Assembly: GCF_002775205.1 (NCBI RefSeq)
Contig: NC_036450.1
Span: 18,185,479-18,249,478 of the forward strand
Source of the DNA: Xiphophorus maculatus
Taxonomy: Eukaryota > Chordata > Actinopteri > Cyprinodontiformes > Poeciliidae
Length of the DNA: 64,000 nt
Reading direction: 5' to 3'
Position 1 is the stretch's first letter. Each line of letters begins with the position of its first letter. The notes under the pieces were generated by a model. It was not told the origin of the DNA. It did no database searches and saw only the letters and a program-made list of their open reading frames with translations. This document shows, piece by piece, positions 37,537 through 49,161 of the stretch. A program made the translations under genes and the position numbers.

Positions 37537-38308
37537 GAATTCTCGAGAAATTTAAATGTGAACTATCTTTTTTACTTTGTCTGCTCTTTGACTCTGATGC
37601 TTTGCAGAAATATTTTTTTAGACAAACTGTGGGTAAAGCATTTGTGTTAAGAAGTAAATGTATGCAATTTTTCAGTAAAAGTAAAGTAAACAACAGCATC
37701 TTTATTGATAAGTGATGTAAATGACGGAGGCAGATTTACCTGACTCCGAGTTTATGTCTACATAGTTACATTCTGAAATCTCAGTGAAAGTTTGGCAGCT
37801 GTGAAACAGAGCAGCACTGTCAGGCCTTGCACACAGACTCAGCTGTTCTGTTCTGTAGCCTGCATGCTCCTCGACTCCAAATATAAAAACCCCAACAGAT
37901 AAAAAAAAAGACTTCCAGCACAAGATCTACTTGTCTTTTTTGAACCGTGTGGTTAATGTAGCTCCAACCTTAATGGGCCTCTCCTTGAACTGGTCATGCA
38001 CATGAGTAACAATATCGTCTGCGAGCATACGTGGAGACATGGCTCTGTAGTGATAAGTTGAAAGTGATAACTGATCATTATGTGGCACATAAAAACTAGT
38101 CAAGCAGTAAACAAGCCTGCTGCTGTGGTTGTGTTACAATCTGTATAAAGGTTGATCTCTGTAGCTCAGTTTCCCTAAAAGGACAGTTGCTTTCCTCTCA
38201 TCTCACAGTGTTGATGCGTCTCCTGCAGATGCCGGTTCCAAGCCGACCTGACGGAGTGTTGTCATTGGCTGCCAACTGGCCTCGGAGCTTTTTCCAACAT
38301 AGCAACAA

Positions 38309-38314
38309 TTTATT
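38309..38314 (-). promoter_or_regulatory. candidate btc polyadenylation signal
   Basis: AATAAA on the minus strand about 390 bases past the btc stop codon. Confidence 0.45.
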
Positions 38315-38700
38315 TAGTGCTGCGTGATCAGCAGCACTCGGCGAAAGGCCATGTCTGTTGCTCCACAACTTTTAAAACAAAAGCATCCTTTCCAGCACCC
38401 AGGCAGCTGAACACTCTTCCCAAATTCATATTTATCATAAATCCAGGAGGGCATCTTCCTCTTGCTTTTTGCTTCCATAAGCTTGTTTAATGTTCCAAAC
38501 ACAGCAGGTCACCAGGACAAAAGAAATCTTCTGAGCTTCTGTCACAGGTTGACATATTTTCCTGTGAAGCGGTGTTACTCATCGACCTCAAAGCTGACCA
38601 GGAACCGATGCTGAGGCCTCCTGCATTTACTGTGAGCCTGCGGCCAGAAGTGGCCCTGTGTGTAAACATGTGATGCCTAGAGGCATCCCTGACAGGGTCT

Positions 38701-38821
38701 TCATACTGAGTCGATACGTGTCAGTTCTGTTGACTCTGGTGGACTCAGCATGCCGCGTTTCTCTGTTCCGTTTCTACGCTCCGTCTGTCTTCTGTTCTGT
38801 CCCCACATTCTGCGCCTGCAA
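38701..38821 (-). CDS. btc: btc coding exon 5 (cytoplasmic tail)
   Basis: Acceptor ttttcag. 40 codons and TGA: basic start HCRRRMWGQNRRQTERR, then ESTELTRIDSV at the end. It compares with the basic-then-acidic tail of human betacellulin, although the sequence is poorly conserved there. Confidence 0.85.
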
Positions 38822-41800
38822 CTGAAAACAAGAGAACCATGGCACATACCATACATGGAAGGCAACAAATGACTGCAAAGAACAAAACCAAATATGTCCA
38901 GCCTGTGCAGTAAGACTTTAAAGGAACAGCTTGGGTAAAACTGCTTTGTTGCAAAAGTGGGATCAGACTATATACATGTAAATATTGTTTTAAAAATATG
39001 CATAAATAAATATGCATAAATAACCTGCTATTTATGCGTATGATACATACTCACTATTATTTATTATAATGAGCATTTCAAACATTTTGCAACAGTTGAG
39101 TCTTTTTGGATATCTCTTTATCAGCTTTGGACAGTTAGAGATGGGACTTTTTTTTCTCATTTGTCTTTGCAAAAGTAGTTCAATCTCAGCTTGAACATCT
39201 ATGAATTACACTTGCTATAGAGTTTCAATGGACTTTGACTAGGTCATTCTAACTCATGAACACCCTTTGCTCTGTACTATTCCTTTGTGGTTCTGCAGCG
39301 GTTTTTGCCACCTAGAGTATTTTTTCATAGGTGAGAACTATGAGAACTATTTCAGCAATGCCTTTACAAAACGTATTTGGTAGTTCACAGGTATCTAATC
39401 TAAAAATGTAATATGTACTTAAAAAAACAAAAGGGTAGTTTTGAAACTACTATTAAAAACCCAGACATATGATTGTTCATTTAACACATCAATGCAAATG
39501 TGTTGCTGCAGGGAGGAGGGAAGCAGTAAAAACATATTTTAAAACCCCATAAAGCACCAAATGAAAAGAACAATCATTGTTGACAACTAGTTCTGTGAAG
39601 GCCATGCTGTTCCTTTAAGAAAATGTATCCATATTGTTAGAAACTATTTTATCTTACTGTGAACAGACGCAGATGGAAATAACGAGGATCATCAAGAGCA
39701 GAAGCACTGCAATGGCGCAGCCTATTATGATTTGTCCTCTGCCACCTATTTGCCAGTCCAACGTCACATATTCACACCTGGCGCCGTTGTAATTGTTGTG
39801 ACACCTTAGACGAGGGAAAAGAAACGTTTAAATGATTAATTTTGTTTTATTTTATTTTGTCATGAAACCTTTCTACTGTTAACTATTCATAAGGTTTTAA
39901 GGTTCTAAAATATATATTATCTGACCACATATTTGTGATGAAATTCCCATGTTTGTTTTTCTGAATTCTCAACAAAGCTAATCTTCATTGTCTAATCTTT
40001 TTTACATTTATATTTACTAATATTTTCTAGAACTATTTCTCACCTGCAGGATGGTGCCTTTTGTTCCTTAATGTAACGACACTCTCCATGGATACAGTAA
40101 TGAAGCAGCTCCTTAGGACATTCTGAGTAGTGACCATTCGATTGTTCTGTGTCTTTCTCTGCTGGAGAAATGAAATTATATGACCTCTTAGTAAATTTAT
40201 TGTTCTAGTTGTTACCAAAACAAATTCTCCAACCTACTAATGAAATAGAAATTATCCTAAAAGGACTGTATATGTAGTTTACCAGTCATAAATTGCTCTT
40301 ACTTGATTTCAACTCTCATCTGCATTAGCAATGTTTTTAAGCACGTTTAAATGCCATTTATAAGATTTTTTTTTTCTTTACTTGGTTAAAATGACTATTA
40401 AACTTTTCAGTTAAGAACATGACACTTGTATTAAAATGGAGCCTATATTTTGTTGAAGATACTATACAAAACCTGAGATTTACAAACAGAAGGGTTTAAG
40501 CCTCTGCAATGACCCTTAAACTTTTACCTAAAACTAATGTAGAAACAACTAATGTTTCTGAATATAGCTATAACAACAAATGTAGGGTAGAGCAATTTCC
40601 TTGAACTGACACTAAATGTATTATAGATCCATATTTTTTGATTTATAGATATTCAGCCACTGACACATTGTTTTTAAATTCATTTTGTAACACATTTGAC
40701 AAAACTATATCTAGTTCATGATCTTGTGCTCCATGATTAAGCAAGCTTGTGAAGCCAGTGTAGGTGACAAGCTTCTAGCTTCCCTTTTTAGTGTAAGATC
40801 AGGAAAATACTTTCATTGTTAAAGTAACTACCACAAGACTGAACCATTTGAAAGTTTCAGCATGAGGATTGCTTTTGCAGAAATGTACAAATATTTAAAA
40901 TGGGAGGCTGCTTTGGTCTGTCTTACACATATTTGAGTAATTTCTAATTAAACATAACCAGTTTTAATCACGAGCAAATAAAAGTGCAACATCTATTTAT
41001 GGAGCTTTGTCACAGTTTGTCAGCTTGCCACTATGACGTCAATTCTCACCCTCTGCCATGACCTAATTTATTAATAGACTGTTTGCAATACGATCCGTTT
41101 GAGAGAGGAACGCTATTCAAATCCACTAAGGCACCGGTGTCATAAAAGACTCATTATCCACATAGCTCCATCAGTGTAATTCTTTTCTAAATTAAACATG
41201 AAAGTTGGAATTTTCATTCTCTCAACTATGTCCCACACAGGTTTTTATTTAGCTGGCTAACTAATCGTACCCTGGAACAGCTGTTGAACTTCTGACCACC
41301 AGTTTTCACGTAGCACTTCTTGAAAAGCTGCCGCTATCTTTACAACGCGCTCTAGTGAATTTGTCCCTCAAAAAAAAAAAAAAAAAAAGAGTGAGAGCCC
41401 ATAAACTGATACTGCCCTCCAGGTGACATCAATGAGTGCGGTCTCATTGTTAGCTGAAACTTGAGCACACGCTAGCAGACATGACCCCAGAGGTCACGAA
41501 GATATACCGTATGTGTTTGCAGTCTTATTGATGGTTAGCCAACCTGACCAGCTAAAAGCAGTCTTCATATTTGGTGGCAGTTAAAGCAAAGGAGCAAATA
41601 GTTTCCGTCGTCTGGGTTATAAAACTGAAAAATAATAATAATAACTTTGTAACTTTGTAGTACATCATCTCATTACTACAAAAGTGCTGCTGTGAAAACC
41701 GAGTGAAGTATGTTGCATTATTTACCATTGAATTTCCCACACAATAGCAACTACAAAACTAACCAAGAGGCCACGATCACATCATCTGTCGGGAACACTC

Positions 41801-42115
41801 GTGGATTTTTATATCTCATTTTAAAAAGTGTTTAAACAGAGATGGCTTGGACCATTTCGTCTTTCACATCAGTTGTTAATTTTGTCGGGCAAAACAGTGA
41901 TCAGTGCCAGAAGAACAGTTCTGACAAAAATAATGTCAACAAGATCTTTCTTGCCATGTATTGATTTTTTTTTGTTGTTTATTTAGTCTAATTTTATAAT
42001 ATTTCTGGTAAGTTCTGTCGTGTGTTTTTTGACAGTATAATTTTTATTTTCATTTTAGATGTTATTGTTTATGTTTTATATATTTGTTTCAGGTCACTGT
42101 AACTCTAATGTTTTT

Positions 42116-42189
<74 letters not shown>

Positions 42190-43545
42190 TCTTTTAAACT
42201 TCTGTACAGCCCTTAGTAAAGTATAAAGCACTTGGACAGTATACATAAAAACATTGGTTAATAGACTGATTGATTCATTCATTCATTCACTGTTAGACCT
42301 TCTATACTAGTGTAGATTTCTCTGCCATTAGTTTATCTATTGGTGCCTTTATAACAACAGGCACCAGATTTTCTATCTATTTCCTAGAAGTATGAAATCT
42401 GACAGATTCTGTGTCATAAAAGCAGCGGCATCTGAACTATCCAATTTTTAATTATGCGCAACCTTTTTTTGGATTTGATTACACACAGTAGATACAAACA
42501 TGTTGTTATTGACTTGTATTGCTAGTATTCTTTAGCATTACCACAATTCGTAAATATTCATTATTTTCCAAATTGAACACACTCAATTTAGGGAGTGGTC
42601 TCATTCGCAGATCCGCCAGCATATTCCTGTACCTTCTTTGAAGACGAGACATTTCATCTCCCATTTTCATTCAAACAAAGTTGCATGAAACAAAGGTGAA
42701 CAGGAAGAAGGGGAACGTCATAGCCTTAACAGTTTTCAAAGGCCATAATCCCGTCACAGATGACTGACACTATTTACCTAGACTGCTTTGACCAGTTCAG
42801 TGTCTGCTTTGATGATTGTGTCAATTATACCTCGAAGCTCTTTATGACATCAGTGAGGGATTGTCCCGTCTCTACCTGTGCAGTTGTGTCGACATACAGA
42901 TGTGGTTTGGTTGGAGGACCCATCGGTGGCGTTCCATTCTGCCAGACAACGTTTCCACAGTGCTAGAGCTGCAGACGCAAACACAAACACAAACACAAAC
43001 AAACAGCCAGTCAGACACACACACACACACACACACACATGCACACGCCCACATACATACTATTATTCTCACTTGCTTTGTGTCGACTCATCAGCTAATT
43101 TGAGACAACATTCCACCCTTTAACAAGTGTGTAAAAGTTGTCACACTCTACCTGATTTTATAAACTGTCAGAATAAATAATATTTTATTGGGGAATGTTT
43201 CACACTTCAGACAAGAGGATTTAAAATGCTATAATTAGTGGGGGGTCCGATAATGTAGTGCTGATTTATAAGACCTTTACTAAATGATTAACCAGCTCCA
43301 AAGCTTTTTACACATGTTAGTTAGTGGGAGAATAATGTCTCAATTCAATTTTAACTGAACCAGCTGTCAACAGAAAATTTGTTCAAGACCTAATCTATAA
43401 AACTATGTACAAATTTTACTAGACAAATGCCCCCATGTCTCTAAACTACATGAAGAAAGTTGACCACTTAGTCTAACATATGAGCAGAATAATAGTTAAC
43501 CCTACCTGTTAGTAGTACTACATAGAGTTTGTGCAACTTTGCCAT
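38701..43545 (-). CDS. btc: betacellulin, ErbB-receptor ligand precursor
   Basis: Five coding exons on the minus strand (43506-43545, 42876-42968, 40044-40161, 39658-39804, 38701-38821) join without frame break into 172 residues; human BTC has 178. Betacellulin is a membrane-anchored EGF-family growth factor, shed to activate EGFR and ErbB4. Layout: signal peptide (MAKLHKLYVVLLTALALW), short propeptide with three glycosylation sites (NAT, NQT, NCT), EGF domain at residues 59-94 with exact spacing C-x7-C-x4-C-x10-C-x-C-x8-C, helix about 109-131 (GQIIIGCAIAVLLLL and on), basic juxtamembrane tail (HCRRRMW), acidic end. GHYSECP, HYCIHGECRY, APSC, GARCE and RGQI favour betacellulin over TGF-alpha, epigen or HB-EGF. 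An intron splits the EGF domain between its fourth and fifth cysteines, typical of ErbB ligands. Confidence 0.93.
39658..39804 (-). CDS. btc: btc coding exon 4 (EGF end and membrane helix)
   Basis: Acceptor gtctaag, donor gtaaga. It encodes RCHNNYNGARCEYVTL (EGF cysteines 5 and 6), a short stalk, and the membrane helix ending ISICVCS. Confidence 0.93.
40044..40161 (-). CDS. btc: btc coding exon 3 (EGF, first part)
   Basis: Acceptor ttctccag with a second AG three bases later (cagcag, a NAGNAG site); donor gtgaga. It encodes AEKDTEQSNGHYSECP through APSC, with EGF cysteines 1 to 4. Confidence 0.93.
41370..41388. repeat. poly(A) run in btc intron 2
   Basis: About 19 A residues, next to no recognisable retroposon body. 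Rest of the intron (40162-42875) shows only AT-rich sequence and the ATT array. Confidence 0.8.
42118..42189. repeat. (ATT)n microsatellite in btc intron 2
   Basis: About 24 uninterrupted ATT units, 72 bases. Confidence 0.95.
42876..42968 (-). CDS. btc: btc coding exon 2 (propeptide)
   Basis: Acceptor gtctgcag, donor gtagag. It encodes the end of the signal peptide and a hydrophilic segment with glycosylation motifs (LAEWNATDGSSNQTTSV). The acceptor tract is a TG/TTTG microsatellite. Confidence 0.88.
42976..43039. repeat. ACAAAC/AC compound microsatellite at btc exon 2 acceptor
   Basis: Plus-strand (ACAAAC)n at 42977-43004 followed by (AC)13 at 43014-43039. On the transcribed minus strand this reads GT-repeat then TGTTTG-repeat and runs directly into the acceptor AG of btc exon 2. 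Confidence 0.9.
43506..43545 (-). CDS. btc: btc coding exon 1 (signal peptide)
   Basis: ATG at 43545 and 13 codons (MAKLHKLYVVLLT) plus one base, donor gtaggg. Too short to be found as a stand-alone frame; supported by in-frame joining to exon 2, which completes a signal peptide. Confidence 0.85.
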
Positions 43546-43900
43546 CTCTGCACTTGATGAAAATTCTTATTTGTTGTATGAAAATTCACAGACATACGAG
43601 GGAAAGAGAAGTCCAAGTGGCTTATATCCTTTTCAGTGGTCAGAGAGGTTTGGGAAAGGAATAGACCTATCGTACAAGTTTCCCAGAGTGTCCTACTTTG
43701 GTTCGTCATTGATGGCAGCCACATCCACAAGAGTCGGAAAAAGAGAACAATATACGCACTAAGATCCCAACCGAGAGCACCTCTCAGCACTGCAACACGG
43801 CTGATCTGCAGTTTGTGAGTCTAGGAAGGGAGGTGTCAGTGAAACTTAACTCTGCACTCTACTCTCCGCCCACACCTTTAAAGGAGAAGACAATACTATA
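43546..43900 (-). promoter_or_regulatory. btc 5' UTR and probable promoter
   Basis: Sequence upstream of the btc start on the minus strand. It contains a GC/KLF-type box (ggtgtgggcgg, about 43866-43876) near a tttaaagg element, then about 300 bases that could be 5' UTR with several upstream ATGs, and no intron sites that I could pick out. Transcription start inferred, not shown. Confidence 0.4.
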
Positions 43901-44819
43901 CAGTGTGTTCAGGTTGTTTCCTCTTCTAAAAAACAGGTCCTTTGAATACCTGACCTTGTTTTCTTAGGAATGAAACGATAGGCGGAGCAGTTGTAAGGGT
44001 AACCTGTTTACCACAGAAGCACTTTAGATTCTACTTATACTTTTTGTTGCATTGTGTATTAGAGCTGTGCATGCTAACTAAACTAACATAATGCAAAAAG
44101 ATGTAGGAGGGAAAAATGAGACTTTTCAGCAGACTTTTTGTTGTTTGGGGCCGACTACAACACAGATTAAATAGAGTGGGGAGAGGTTTATATCCCAGAT
44201 GCTATGAATAGAAAAGTAGATGTTCCTTCTTTATCTGAAGCTGTAGAGAACATGCTCTTCAGCATCATGAAGATGCGCATGTGTCCTCATGACTGCACTT
44301 TTTTATGTGACTGTTAAGGGGTTAATGCAGCTTCATATGTATTTGGACAAAAAATATGTTACAATCATGAGTTACATCATATAAATTATTGTATTTATTC
44401 TCTTTAGTATTGCTATATTAACAAAAAAATGTGTTTGAGTTACTTTGGGGATGCATGAATAGATGTTTCAGCTCTAAATGATTGGATTACGCCGCATAAG
44501 CACGACGTGACCATTATGTAATTGTATATACTTAACCACCAGATGGCGTCGTTTAACGCTTTCAACAGAGAACAAGTTGGGAAATGTACAACTGTAACAA
44601 TAAAAACTAAAACATTTTAGAAAAATTTAAATGCAAATGCAAAATTTTCTTAAATTGAATTACTAACAATTCTTATAAAATAAGGTGTACTCTTTTCTTC
44701 TTTGTTTTCCTTTTCTGCCACAACTAAATGTTTCAGATCACCAAGCATATTTTAATAACAGAAAACGGTTACTTTAGAAATGGCAAACTTTACCTTTCCA
44801 ATTACTTCATTTATTAAGT

Positions 44820-45250
44820 GGGTAAAAGTTACTGAACCTTTTCTTACATATGTGAAAACTGATAGCCTTCCAATCCTCCTATAACTGGCTTTGCAACTTC
44901 AATGCCATAAAGCATTTGAAACAACATATCATAAATCGTGGGAGGAATAGCTCAGCCATATTGGAGGATTTTTGATCATTAATGATCTGCTAAGGTCACA
45001 GTCAAATTTAAGTCAGTACTTTGACTAGAAAACGCCTCACCTTCATTCACTTTGTTCAAGCCGTTCAGTGATGAACTTCCGTCTGCATAACCCATGAATG
45101 TTCAAGCTTAAGGTCACAAACTACTGGCTGGATATTCTGCTACAGGATATTTTGGTAAAGGCGAAATTGGATTCCCAGACCATCATCAAGCTACAACCAA
45201 CATGTTTTGATTAGAGAATGATCTTTTCTTTTCTAAATGCTCCATCAGTT
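44820..45250 (-). mobile_element. degenerate DNA transposon fragment
   Basis: Contains decayed copies of strings from a dispersed fish transposon known to me in this orientation (aagtcagtactttgactaga; gcttaaggtcacaaactact; ggatattctgctacaggata). No intact frame. Family assignment (Tc1/mariner superfamily) is tentative. Confidence 0.45.
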
Positions 45251-45289
45251 TGAAAAAAAAACACTTTGGTTTTAACCGTCTGCAGAATG

Positions 45290-45900
45290 TCTGGACAAGT
45301 TGGTCCTTTACAAGAGAGTTGCAAAAAGGAATCCATTATTCAATCCAAGTCATTATTTTAAAAAAAATGTTGTAAGCCATTTACAGTTTTCATAACCCTG
45401 CAAAAGAATGTGATCTGGTCACATGAGACCAAAGTGTAGCTTTTTGTACCACACGCAAAACACCATGTATGAAGGAAATGGTGATGGTGTGTCCAGAGTA
45501 ATTGCACAACATTATGCTGTGGGGGTGCTTTTCATCTACAGGGACAGGAAAGCTGGTCAGATTTCATGACAAGATAAATAGAACAAAATTACACAAGAAA
45601 AGGAGAAAACGCTGTTAGAGTTTATAAAAGAATGGAGAATGTGGCAGTGATTCGGCTGCCAACAGGACAATGACCCCAAACATTCATCCAAAGCTACAAA
45701 GACATGGTTTAAATCGAGGGACATGTTAGAAGGGGCCAGTCAAAATCTAATTGGAAATGAGTTTGAGCTATTTTGCAATGACTCATAAGAAAACATTCAG
45801 CCTTTAGATATGAAAACCTATTAGAAACATACCCCAAAAAGACTCGACTGTAATTGCAGCAAAAGGTAGTTCTTCAAATTTTTGACCTAAAGAGAGAAAT
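45290..45900 (+). mobile_element. degenerate Tc1/mariner-like transposase gene
   Basis: Broken frames encode recognisable Tc1-transposase strings: LWGCFSSTGTGKLVRF near 45520-45565 and QQDNDPKH-like QDNDPKHSSKATKTWFKS near 45665-45720, followed by a decayed C-terminus and the end similar to attgcagcaaaaggtagttc. Many stops and frameshifts; inactive. Confidence 0.7.
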
Positions 45901-46213
45901 CTTTGAAGCCAGCAAGAGATAAAAATCTAACTGCAACATCATCAACAGTAATGTTTTGCCTAAAACAGGCGCTTTAAAACATGCAAAGTCTTTCTGTATG
46001 TACTACATGGGAAGAAGTGAAAAATTTGATTTGCCCTGAAACAAAACACTAAACTCAACAGAAACTAACAAGCTGATGAGTCACTGATACTAATGTTACT
46101 GAACCTGTTCCACAAAGTAACATTTGCCTTTTTAGTTACATTTATCCAACAAAAGTAAACCCCTAATGTCCAATAGAAAGTAGGCAGGCTTTTTGTGATA
46201 CATCAGTCAAGTT

Positions 46214-46420
46214 TCTAGCCAGGTTTATCTGAAAAGCACATTTCAACAAGTAGGCAGTTCAAAGTTCTTCTCATGATAAAAACGTAACACAATCAACAAA
46301 CAAAAAACATTACACTACAGTGGTAAAATAAATAATAATGAAAAGATGCAATCCAGACTAGAATTAGTCTGTGTTCCACTTATTATTAGTAAAGGCAACT
46401 CTAAACAAAGGTATCTAACT
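46214..46420 (-). mobile_element. LINE/SINE 3' tail, inverted
   Basis: Reads like the reverse complement of an L2-type 3' end: agcacatttcaacaagtagg, gttcaaagttcttctcatga, and later aaaggcaactctaaac. Diverged. Confidence 0.5.
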
Positions 46421-48196
46421 TTGATATATACAATGATCTGAGAAGAATGACTGGTCAAAGTGAAAATTACTTAGAATTTAGATTTATAGGTGCTGTAAAG
46501 GGGTGGAGAAAAAACATTTCTACTTAAGAAACCTTTTTCAGGAGCCCAGAAGGTTTTCTTGGCATTCTTGTATACCATTATTCAAGACTTTTTAATTTTT
46601 AACTGCACCAGGGTTAAACCACAGCAGAATCAAGAATTACCTTGGTAAAAATTTACCCCATAGTCCAGCCCTGGCAGGATGGCAATACTTTTAGCTTTTA
46701 AGCATTCCTGATCTGTGAAATTTTCTTAGTGTCGTTTTTGTTTTTCCAGTTTAAACTCCCTTGTGGTCAGTGGTCATTTTATGGGCAACACTTTTTATGG
46801 GCAAGAAATGTGATGTTTCCCAGGGCTTTCTTAGAAAGTGGGTGTCAATTTTCTAAAAGTTTTATTTCATCTATATGTAGTAAAAAGTTGACACCCCTCT
46901 GTGTTTATTAGTTGTGTTATCGTTGCTGCTGCTAGCAGGGGACTGCAGTCAAAAGGCAAAGGAGATGCTCAGTAAAGCAAGAAATGTGAAAACATTAACA
47001 TTTGAATATTTTACAGCATTCATAAACATCGTCTGAGTAACTTTTAAAAATTGTTACAGTTAAAATCTTGAATGAAATTTGGAGTGACTTTCACAATAAT
47101 CTGCAGTGAAATCATTCTTGCTCATAGTTTTATCTGTTCAAAAAAAAAAAAAAAGCATCAAGTTTTTGTCCTATGTTTTCCTGTTTCATACATGCTGGGC
47201 AAAATTCCTGCAGAACACACATAATAGACAGCCTGGGATGGATTAAAGAGGATAAGAGTAATTAAATGTTCCAATGGATTTGGGGAAATCAGGGTTAGCA
47301 GGGAACTCGGCAATGGATGGATGGCTTTACTTAATTATAGATTGCAGAGATAAAGGAAAACCTCCAGTTAACTTTGCAAGCATCTCCTCTTACTTTGCAT
47401 AATTTTAAAGCTTTGAGCATTACAACATACTGTTAACATTCAGCTAAAAGGTTAATTATAAATGGTTAGCTAAGACAAAAATCATAGGCATATTTAAGTA
47501 CAGGTCAGAAATACTGGCAGCGGCTCTATAGATAACTCTACAAAGACTCCTCCCTTAAATGTGCACTGGAAGGAAAAGGAAGTGATAAAAATGAGAGTCG
47601 TCTCATGACCGGCTAGACATTATTGATGCTGCACTAGACAGTTTTTACATTAACCTTTATATACCTAAAGGCAAAAATATATATTTTAAATTGGTAAAAA
47701 CAGCTAATAATAAAATCTGCAGGACGAGGTTTTACTCAACTCAGAACAGCTCATTATGACAGCAAATATTTACGTATGAGCCTTGTTTTTTATTCAAGCA
47801 CAGGTTTTATTTCTGAATTAGCATAGCTTGATCTTACGAATAAGTCCAAAAAGCGAGCTGCCTCAGTGTTATCTTTCACTGTGTCTTTGCAGTTTGAAAC
47901 AGGAAGACTCAGTTTCCTCTCTCTAGCTGTGTTCCTAACTTAGACTGAACATCAGGAAGTTCCAGCGCCATGAGATTCCAGAGTGTCATTTAGTGAGCAG
48001 GCTAAAACATCCGTTTTGTATCATTTGTAGATAACCACTGTATCACTCCGCTCCTTCATAACATAGAAATCATTCTTAAAGAGACGTCTAATGAGACATA
48101 CAGTTACACCATGTGTTGTTTGTTTGTTTTTTAAAAAAAGAAAGCTAAAAAGATGTAAAATAATATAAATGAAAAACATATGTACCAAAGAAATAT

Positions 48197-48202
48197 TTTA
48201 TT
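48197..48202 (-). promoter_or_regulatory. candidate gng10 polyadenylation signal
   Basis: AATAAA on the minus strand about 215 bases past the gng10 stop. Confidence 0.55.
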
Positions 48203-48418
48203 ACAGTCTATTTTCTTTCATAAAAAAAGCTTAGAATTTGTACAAAACCTATCTGGATAAAAAGGCAAAACGCTGAAATCTCTTTTTCCCTGTAGGAGAT
48301 GTCACAGTTGCGTCCTCTTCTTTGTACTCTGCAAAAGGGTGCAAAACCTATTATTCTTCTTTTGCAGCTCAGCTGACATAATAAACATTCACTTGCAAAA
48401 TAGAAAAGTGTCCGACCT

Positions 48419-48544
48419 TCACACCACAGCGCAGGAGCGCGGCTCTCTGAAGGGGTTGCTCCCTGTAGGGACTCCGACCAGCAGGGCGTCTTTGCCCGCG
48501 TTCTGCAGACAGTACTGCTGCAGCTCTGCAGCTGCCTGGGACAC
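48419..48544 (-). CDS. gng10: gng10 coding exon 2
   Basis: Acceptor ttttccag; 41 codons [12 protein letters not shown] to RSCAVV and TGA at 48421-48419. Confidence 0.95.
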   Translation of the reverse strand: MSQAAAELQQYCLQNAGKDALLVGVPTGSNPFREPRSCAVV

Positions 48545-49161
48545 CTGGAAAAAGCATCAAGTGTATCTATAAGATAGGTTTTATCATTTGTGCCAAACAA
48601 TGTGTGCTGTACCTAGGGAACTGAATTTTTACCTGTTACAGTTTACTTAAAAATAAAGCAAGGGAACAAACTCAGAAACTTAAAACCTTTTTGTTAAAGT
48701 ATTTGAACGACAATGTAAGATGATTAGTTACTGCCAGACACGTTTCCCAATTGACAGAAGGACACAATAAGACTGCTCTACACTCTGTTTATACATTGAT
48801 ACTATTGGTACATTAAAGTCCTCAGAATTTCAATCATAATTAGTGTAGTAGAAACTACATTCACACAATTGGATTGCAAGTATTTGATCTTTTGTTTAAA
48901 CTTCTGAATTTTTGTTGTTCTTTTTGTAAAAAAATAAATAAATAAATAAATGTTGATAACGCTTTAACAACTAAAGTAGCCTAATATTTTTTTTAATAAA
49001 ATCAGAATATTGCCATGCAACAATGCGAAAGAAATAAGACTAACCGCCGATAACAACAACAGCACCATTCTGGTTTTTACCTTAATTCTTTCCACACTGG
49101 CCTCAAGTTTAAGTTGTTCCACCAGCCGCCGCATGTTGGATAAATTGGAATTAGAGGTCAT
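48419..49161 (-). CDS. gng10: G protein gamma-10 subunit
   Basis: Two coding exons (49081-49161 and 48419-48544) give 68 residues, the same length as human GNG10. The subunit forms an obligate coiled-coil dimer with G-beta and is prenylated to hold the heterotrimer at the plasma membrane. Visible: N-terminal helix [20 protein letters not shown] with the gamma signature, [26 protein letters not shown], and a C-terminal CAAX box CAVV. The intron falls after ERIK, in phase 0, where gamma genes are usually split. The residues fit GNG10 better than GNG5, GNG2/4 or GNG12 ([10 protein letters not shown] is specific). CAVV replaces the mammalian CALL. Head-to-head with nxnl2. Confidence 0.95.
49081..49161 (-). 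CDS. gng10: gng10 coding exon 1
   Basis: ATG at 49161, 27 codons from [14 protein letters not shown] to ERIK, phase-0 donor gtaaaa. The start is set by homology; codons upstream do not resemble the family. Confidence 0.93.

Larger units (their letters stand above)
28890..38308. other. intergenic region rxfp3 - btc
   Basis: About 9.4 kb with no recognisable exon. The first few hundred bases left of 29160 are the likely rxfp3 promoter side (several CpGs, no clear TATA box). It also contains a SINE-like fragment, direct repeats at 31094 and 31901, the 54-bp inverted repeat at 34.2-34.7 kb, a repeat fragment at 36.1 kb and the ATT/AAT array at 37.4 kb. Confidence 0.7.
43900..48196. other. intergenic region btc - gng10
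   Basis: About 4.3 kb without an exon. Dominated by fossil DNA transposons (44.8-45.9 kb) and a LINE 3' tail at 46.2 kb; the remainder is AT-rich sequence with no pattern I can name. Confidence 0.7.

Noticed and set aside
37312-37650. Poly-Asn open frame
   Set aside because: It is a translated AAT microsatellite.
38745-39017. 90-codon minus-strand frame with hydrophobic stretch
   Set aside because: The hydrophobic part is intron; only the part from 38821 down is btc exon 5, in another frame.
43518-43790. 90-codon minus-strand frame upstream of btc
   Set aside because: Not the btc frame. The btc start at 43545 gives a proper signal peptide; this longer frame is 5' UTR.
48208-48600. 130-codon minus-strand frame over gng10 exon 2
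   Set aside because: Overlaps the exon in a different frame; the gng10 frame with its splice site and family match explains the region.
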